Shown here: in pieces, positions 60,004-64,000 of the stretch
How the letters are laid out: every line of letters begins with the position of its first letter
Numbering within the stretch: position 1 is the first letter of the stretch
Assembly: GCF_023516495.1 (NCBI RefSeq)
Contig: NZ_JAMGBC010000001.1
Location: 372,001 to 436,000 of the forward strand
DNA length: 64,000 bases
Reading direction: 5' to 3'
From: Sphingomonas anseongensis
GTDB taxonomy: Bacteria; Pseudomonadota; Alphaproteobacteria; Sphingomonadales; Sphingomonadaceae
Program-made: the position numbers and the translations under genes
Notes under the pieces: model-generated
Databases searched by the model: none
What the model saw: the letters and a program-made list of their open reading frames with translations, nothing else
What the model was told of the DNA's origin: nothing

Positions 60004-61971
60004 ATGCGATGGATGCCTCGAGCGGTTGCGCTGGCGGTCGTCGCGGCGGGACCCGCCGTTGCGCAACAGGCGCCCACGAACCCGATGGACGCACTGACAG
60101 CGGACGAAATCAACCGAGCCGTCCAGGTTCTCACCGCCGCCGGGAAGGTGGATTCGAACACCCGCTATCCGACCATCACCCTTCAGGAGAACTCGAAGGA
60201 GTCTGTGCTCGCCTGGAGTCCGGGGAAGCCGTTCGCGAGGCTCGCCCGCGCCTCTTACCTCCGCGGTCCGGCTATCCACGAAGCCGTGGTCGACCTGACC
60301 CGAGGTTCCGTGGTTTCCGACCAGGAGGTGAAGGACCGCCAGTCGCTCATCCTGTTCGAGGAATTCCTCGGCGCGAGCGAGATCGCCAAGTCGGACCCGC
60401 GCTGGCAGGCGGCGATGCGCAAGCGCGGCTATACGAGTTACGACAAGATCATCTGCGCTCCGCTGACCGTCGGCCCCGTCGTTGACGAGCGGTATCGCGG
60501 CCTGAGGCTCCTTAACGTCCCCTGCTTCGACACCGCCGGCGCAGTGAATCACATCTACGGACGCCCAATCGAGAACGTCCTCGCAGTGGTCGACGTGCGC
60601 GCCCGCAAGGTTCTCGATGTGATCGATTTGGGCGTTGTGCCCGTTCCTGCGGAAGTGCCTTCCAGCGCCTACGATCCTGCGACGAGCACTCGGAACGGCT
60701 TGAAGCCGGTGCAGATCGTCTCGCCGGCCGGCGACAATTTCACGATCAACGGTTCGACCATCGAGTGGGACAAGTGGAGCTTCCACCTGCGCGTCGACAA
60801 GCGCGTCGGACCGGTGATCTCGCAGGTGAGGTACCGCGACGGCAATCAGGCACGCCAGATCGCCTATGAGATCAGCACGTCGGAAATGTTCGTTCCCTAC
60901 ATGGAACCGAGCAAGACCTGGGCCTACCGCGCCTACATGGACATCGGCGAATACGGTTTCGGCGCCTTGTCGTCTCCGCTGAAGCCTGGCTCCGACTGCC
61001 CAGTGAACGCGAAATTCCTCGATGCGATCATCTCGGACGATCACGGCAAGCCGTTGGCGCTGAAGAACGTCGTTTGCGTGTTCGAGCGCGACACGGGCGA
61101 GCCGCTGTGGCGCCACTACGAGGTATTCACGGAGTCGCACGAGAGCCGCCCCAACGTTGAGCTCGTGGTGCGGATGGCGCCGGAGGTCGGCAATTACGAC
61201 TATTTGCTTGACTATGCCTTCAACCGCCGCGGCGAAATCGAAGTTCGCGTGGGCGCTTACGGGATCGATGCAACCAAAGCCGTTGCCGCCAAGACGATGC
61301 AGGATGCGACCGCCAAGGAAGACACTGCCTACGGAACCCTGATCGCTCCAAACCTCGTCGGCGTGAACCACGATCATTTCATGAGTTTCCGCATCGATCT
61401 CGACGTAGACGGGCAGAAGAACCGGATGGTGGTCGACAAGTTCGTTCCGAAGGCTTTGACGAACAACCCGCTTCGGCGAAGCATCTGGCAGGTGGAGCGC
61501 TCGACAGTCGATTCCGAGCAGGCCTTCGAGCCCATGCACGAATCCGCCTGGTTCCGATTTGAAAGCGGCGACAGGAAGAACGCCCTTGGCAATCCGACCA
61601 GCTTCCAGCTGGCGCCCGGCCATTCGGATATCTCGATCCTCGCCGATGACGAGCCGCAGCAGCAGAGGGCGGCCTTCTCGGGCGCGTCATTTTGGGTGAC
61701 CCGCTATCATTCTGACGAATTGTACGCGGCGGGTGCCTATCCAAACCAGAACCGCAATGTCGAAGGGCTTCCGGCCTTCATCGAGAATCACGAATCGATT
61801 GCCGACCAGGACTTGGTCCTGTGGTACACGATCGGCTTCCGACATCAGACCCGCGCGGAGGACTGGCCGGTGATGCCGGGGCTCTGGCATTCGTTCAAGC
61901 TGCGGCCATTCAACTATTTCGACCGGAATCCGGCGATGGATACGCCCCCAGCCGAGCAACTCTCACACTGA
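60004..61971 (+). CDS. Periplasmic copper amine oxidase (TPQ-type)
   Basis: 655 residues from ATG 60004 (GGAGG upstream), with a signal peptide (residues 1-19, ending AGPAVAQ). Oxidises primary amines to aldehydes, ammonia and H2O2. The TPQ precursor is Tyr398 in GNYDYLLDY, the copper ligands are His456, His458 (NHDHF) and His629 (PGLWHSFKLRPF), and the base is Asp313 in YMDIGEYGFG. All key residues are present. In this island it is the natural entry point for tyramine-, dopamine- or methoxytyramine-like amines. Confidence 0.95.
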   Translation: MRWMPRAVALAVVAAGPAVAQQAPTNPMDALTADEINRAVQVLTAAGKVDSNTRYPTITLQENSKESVLAWSPGKPFARLARASYLRGPAIHEAVVDLTRGSVVSDQEVKDRQSLILFEEFLGASEIAKSDPRWQAAMRKRGYTSYDKIICAPLTVGPVVDERYRGLRLLNVPCFDTAGAVNHIYGRPIENVLAVVDVRARKVLDVIDLGVVPVPAEVPSSAYDPATSTRNGLKPVQIVSPAGDNFTINGSTIEWDKWSFHLRVDKRVGPVISQVRYRDGNQARQIAYEISTSEMFVPYMEPSKTWAYRAYMDIGEYGFGALSSPLKPGSDCPVNAKFLDAIISDDHGKPLALKNVVCVFERDTGEPLWRHYEVFTESHESRPNVELVVRMAPEVGNYDYLLDYAFNRRGEIEVRVGAYGIDATKAVAAKTMQDATAKEDTAYGTLIAPNLVGVNHDHFMSFRIDLDVDGQKNRMVVDKFVPKALTNNPLRRSIWQVERSTVDSEQAFEPMHESAWFRFESGDRKNALGNPTSFQLAPGHSDISILADDEPQQQRAAFSGASFWVTRYHSDELYAAGAYPNQNRNVEGLPAFIENHESIADQDLVLWYTIGFRHQTRAEDWPVMPGLWHSFKLRPFNYFDRNPAMDTPPAEQLSH

Positions 61972-62265
61972 TCAGCCTGTCTCCGCCGAAATCAGGCTCA
62001 AGTCTGCGACCATGCGAACAAGCCGCCAGCAACATGCAGCATGCGCCTAATTACCGGCAATCAGATTTGCTTTATCCAGCTTAATATCTTCAGGCCCTCG
62101 ACACGGGCGGCCGCCTTAACGCCAAGATGCGGATCTACGGTGGGACGCCTGACCTGATCCCGAATCGGACGCACAGGTGAGTGCTTCGCCAACTTCGTTG
62201 ATGCCTGATCTGTTACCTGTGGTCGGCAGGCGTCGTTTGGTTACATAACCGGTTGGTGTTGATGA

Positions 62266-62270
<5 letters not shown>
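61972..62270. other. Region between amine oxidase and tRNA-Lys
   Basis: About 300 bp without a credible gene or integrase remnant. GGTTA-CA-TAACC at 62239-62250 is a small inverted repeat close to the tRNA 3' end; AACCGGTT follows at 62247-62254. Confidence 0.45.
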
Positions 62271-62346
<76 letters not shown>

Positions 62347-62445
62347 ACACGATTTGCCTGTGAGGCGAAAGGCGCTTCGGTCGGCCTTCCGCAAGGGGCG
62401 GCGCGCCGGTAGCACGGGCTCAGATGGGGCGCAACCGCGGTCCGT

Positions 62446-63576
62446 TCAAGCGGGGATTCGAAGGCTGGAAATTCCCGAGCCGGTGCGCTGTTGCCGCTCG
62501 AGCGCCATCAGCATCCCAAGGCTGAGCATGATCGTCATCACGGCCGACCCGCCATAGCTGACCAGGGGAAGCGGGACGCCAACAACGGGAGCAAGGCCCA
62601 TCACCATCATCAGGTTGATGGAAACGTAGAAGAAGATGGTGGCGGTCAGTCCCGCGGCGGTCAGTTGCGAAAAGCGGGTCCGCGCATTCATGCTGACGCG
62701 CATGCCCCAGCGGACGACGAGGTAGAAAGCCATGATGAGGATCAGGCCGCCGATCAGCCCCCATTCCTCGACCATTGTCGCGAAGACGAAGTCGGTATGT
62801 CCTTCCGGCAGATAATCGAGGTGGCTTTGGCTCCCCTGGAGGTAGCCCTTGCCGAAGATGCCGCCCGAGCCGATCGCGATCTTCGATTGAGTGACGTGAT
62901 AGCCGGCGCCGAGCGGGTCCGCTTCAGGATTGAGGAAGATCAGAACCCGCTTGCGCTGGTAATCGTGCATCAACGCGAAGGCGAGCGGAGCCGCCGCCGC
63001 AAGCGCTCCGGCAGCTCCGGCAAAGATCCACCACGGGATGCCGGCGATGAACATCACGCTGGCACCGATCAGGATCACCATTAGCGCCGTCCCCATGTCC
63101 GGCTGGACGAGGATCAGGGCGGCAGGGATGAAGAGCATGAGAGCGGCCGGCCAAATCGCGCGCCAGCTCTTGATCGCACTGGGTGGGAGAAGGTCGTAGA
63201 ATCGGGCGAGGACCAGCACGATGACAGGCTTCATGAACTCACTGGGCTGGAGTTTCACCGGCCCGATCTCAAGCCATCGCTGCGCGCCCTTGCCCACGAA
63301 GCCAAGGAGTTCGACGCCGACGAGAAGGACGAAGACGACAATGTAGATCGGGAAGGCGACGCTCTTTAAAGTCGATTCCCGAAGCCAGGACATGGAGATG
63401 GCGACGGCGAAGAAGAAGAGGAACGTCAGCCCCTGCTTCAATGCCCACGGGCGAAGCGAGCCTCCCGCGGCTGAATAAAGCGTCAGGAGTCCGACGCACG
63501 CAAGGATGACGATGAGGAAGATCAGCCGCCACGGAAGCTTGGCGAGCGGCTGCGGGATAATGGCCGAGGAAATCAC
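62446..63576 (-). CDS. rodA: Rod-shape peptidoglycan glycosyltransferase
   Basis: 376 residues from GTG 63576, which overlaps the mrdA stop (GTGA). SEDS-family membrane enzyme that polymerises glycan strands for cell elongation. Ten helices; signatures GAQRWLEIGPVKLQPSEFMKP, LVQPDMGTALM, GSGGIFGKGYLQGSQSHLDYLPEGHTDFVFA and GVPLPLVSYGGSAV match RodA. Works with PBP2 encoded just upstream. Confidence 0.95.
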   Translation of the reverse strand: MISSAIIPQPLAKLPWRLIFLIVILACVGLLTLYSAAGGSLRPWALKQGLTFLFFFAVAISMSWLRESTLKSVAFPIYIVVFVLLVGVELLGFVGKGAQRWLEIGPVKLQPSEFMKPVIVLVLARFYDLLPPSAIKSWRAIWPAALMLFIPAALILVQPDMGTALMVILIGASVMFIAGIPWWIFAGAAGALAAAAPLAFALMHDYQRKRVLIFLNPEADPLGAGYHVTQSKIAIGSGGIFGKGYLQGSQSHLDYLPEGHTDFVFATMVEEWGLIGGLILIMAFYLVVRWGMRVSMNARTRFSQLTAAGLTATIFFYVSINLMMVMGLAPVVGVPLPLVSYGGSAVMTIMLSLGMLMALERQQRTGSGISSLRIPA

Positions 63577-64000
63577 GCGCTGTTCGCTCTCGCCACGGCC
63601 TTGATGCGATTCAGCTCGCGGGCATTTCGCTCGGCGAGGGTGCCGCCCCATTGCTCTTCGAGCGGAGCAAGCGCTGCGTAGGCCTTCTGCTTGTCGAACA
63701 GATAGGTCATCGTGTCCTTGACGATCGGCGCTGCCGCGGACGCTCCGAAGCCGCCATGCTCGATGATGCAACCGATCGCGTAGCGCGGCTTGTCCGCCGG
63801 CGCGAAGCCGATGAAGAGCGCGTGATCGCGGAGCGCCCAATTGCTTTGGTGTCCGCGGGCACCCAGCTTGAAAACCTGCGCCGTGCCGGTCTTTCCGGCC
63901 ATCAGCACTCCGTCCAGCGGAAGCTTCGAAGCCACTGCCGTGCCGTGTTCGTTTACGACGGCGGCCATAGCCTTGCGCACATAGTCCAGATGCTCGGGGT
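63573..64000 (-). CDS. mrdA: Penicillin-binding protein 2 (C-terminal part, cut by window edge)
   Basis: About 141 C-terminal residues; the gene begins beyond the right edge. The transpeptidase KTG motif is in LMAGKTGTAQVFKLG, followed by HALFIGFAPADKPRYAIGCIIEHGGFGASAAAPIVKDTM, as in PBP2 of the elongasome. Overlap with rodA (GTGA) gives the usual mrdA-rodA operon. Confidence 0.92.
   Translation of the reverse strand, partial: PEHLDYVRKAMAAVVNEHGTAVASKLPLDGVLMAGKTGTAQVFKLGARGHQSNWALRDHALFIGFAPADKPRYAIGCIIEHGGFGASAAAPIVKDTMTYLFDKQKAYAALAPLEEQWGGTLAERNARELNRIKAVARANSA

Noticed and set aside
59944-61623. 559-codon minus-strand frame opposite the copper amine oxidase
   Set aside because: The plus frame has the full copper/TPQ site and signal peptide. 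The minus frame is His/Arg-rich without any domain and overlaps the operator region.

Overview
The window reads as a chromosomal segment of an aerobic-to-microaerobic alphaproteobacterium of the Sphingomonadales type. Reasons: a fused IspDF, a DksA that has lost most zinc-finger cysteines, an RcdA/DUF1465 protein, a FixLJ pair, an HWE kinase, a TonB receptor with a sphingomonad-like plug, and high GC throughout. The organism call is an inference from gene content, not a database result.

Layout. (1) 1-13.4 kb, housekeeping: DoxX (cut by the left edge), PAS protein, NYN/LOTUS protein, glycine-zipper lipoprotein, beta-carbonic anhydrase, lipA-ratA, ispDF-cinA, dusB, CAP protein, nitronate monooxygenase, rcdA, a DUF465 protein, dksA, surE and an HWE sensor kinase. 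(2) 13.4-24.5 kb, envelope cluster: PrsW-like membrane protease, a 1047-aa metalloprotease/propeller/barrel protein, an Ala-rich decapeptide-repeat protein, then divergently a TpsB transporter and a secreted CHAT protease with no TpsA partner. This is the least understood part. (3) 24.8-46 kb, low-oxygen and nitrate respiration: fixJ-fixL, B12-dependent nrdJ, oxygen-independent hemN, moaA, a double NarK, narGHJI, a PpiC-type foldase, small proteins, an FNR-type regulator, a TSUP permease and mobA. FNR-like boxes sit before nrdJ, between hemN and moaA, before narK and before fnr. (4) 46-62.3 kb, an aromatic-amine and aromatic-acid catabolic island. It lies between a 45-bp fragment of the 3' half of tRNA-Lys (45976-46020) and the intact tRNA-Lys(CTT) gene (62271-62346), with no integrase left. 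(5) 62.4-64 kb: rodA and the 3' end of mrdA (PBP2), cut by the right edge.

How the genes work together. In the island, a periplasmic copper amine oxidase would give an arylacetaldehyde, an aldehyde dehydrogenase the arylacetate, a VanAB-like Rieske enzyme a catecholic acid (for example by O-demethylation of homovanillate), a LigAB-type dioxygenase the ring-cleavage product, and HpaE, HpaF, an FAH-family enzyme and a DapA-like aldolase the central metabolites. A MarR/HpaR repressor is encoded inside. The palindrome TTAACATGTTAA, or a one-base variant, occurs in four island promoter regions that together serve nearly every island gene, including hpaR. The Rieske operon lacks it and instead has an inverted repeat at the divergent lysR start. 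In the nitrate region, FixLJ and FNR would sense low oxygen, moaA and mobA would supply molybdenum cofactor to NarG, and HemN and NrdJ replace oxygen-requiring heme and dNTP synthesis.
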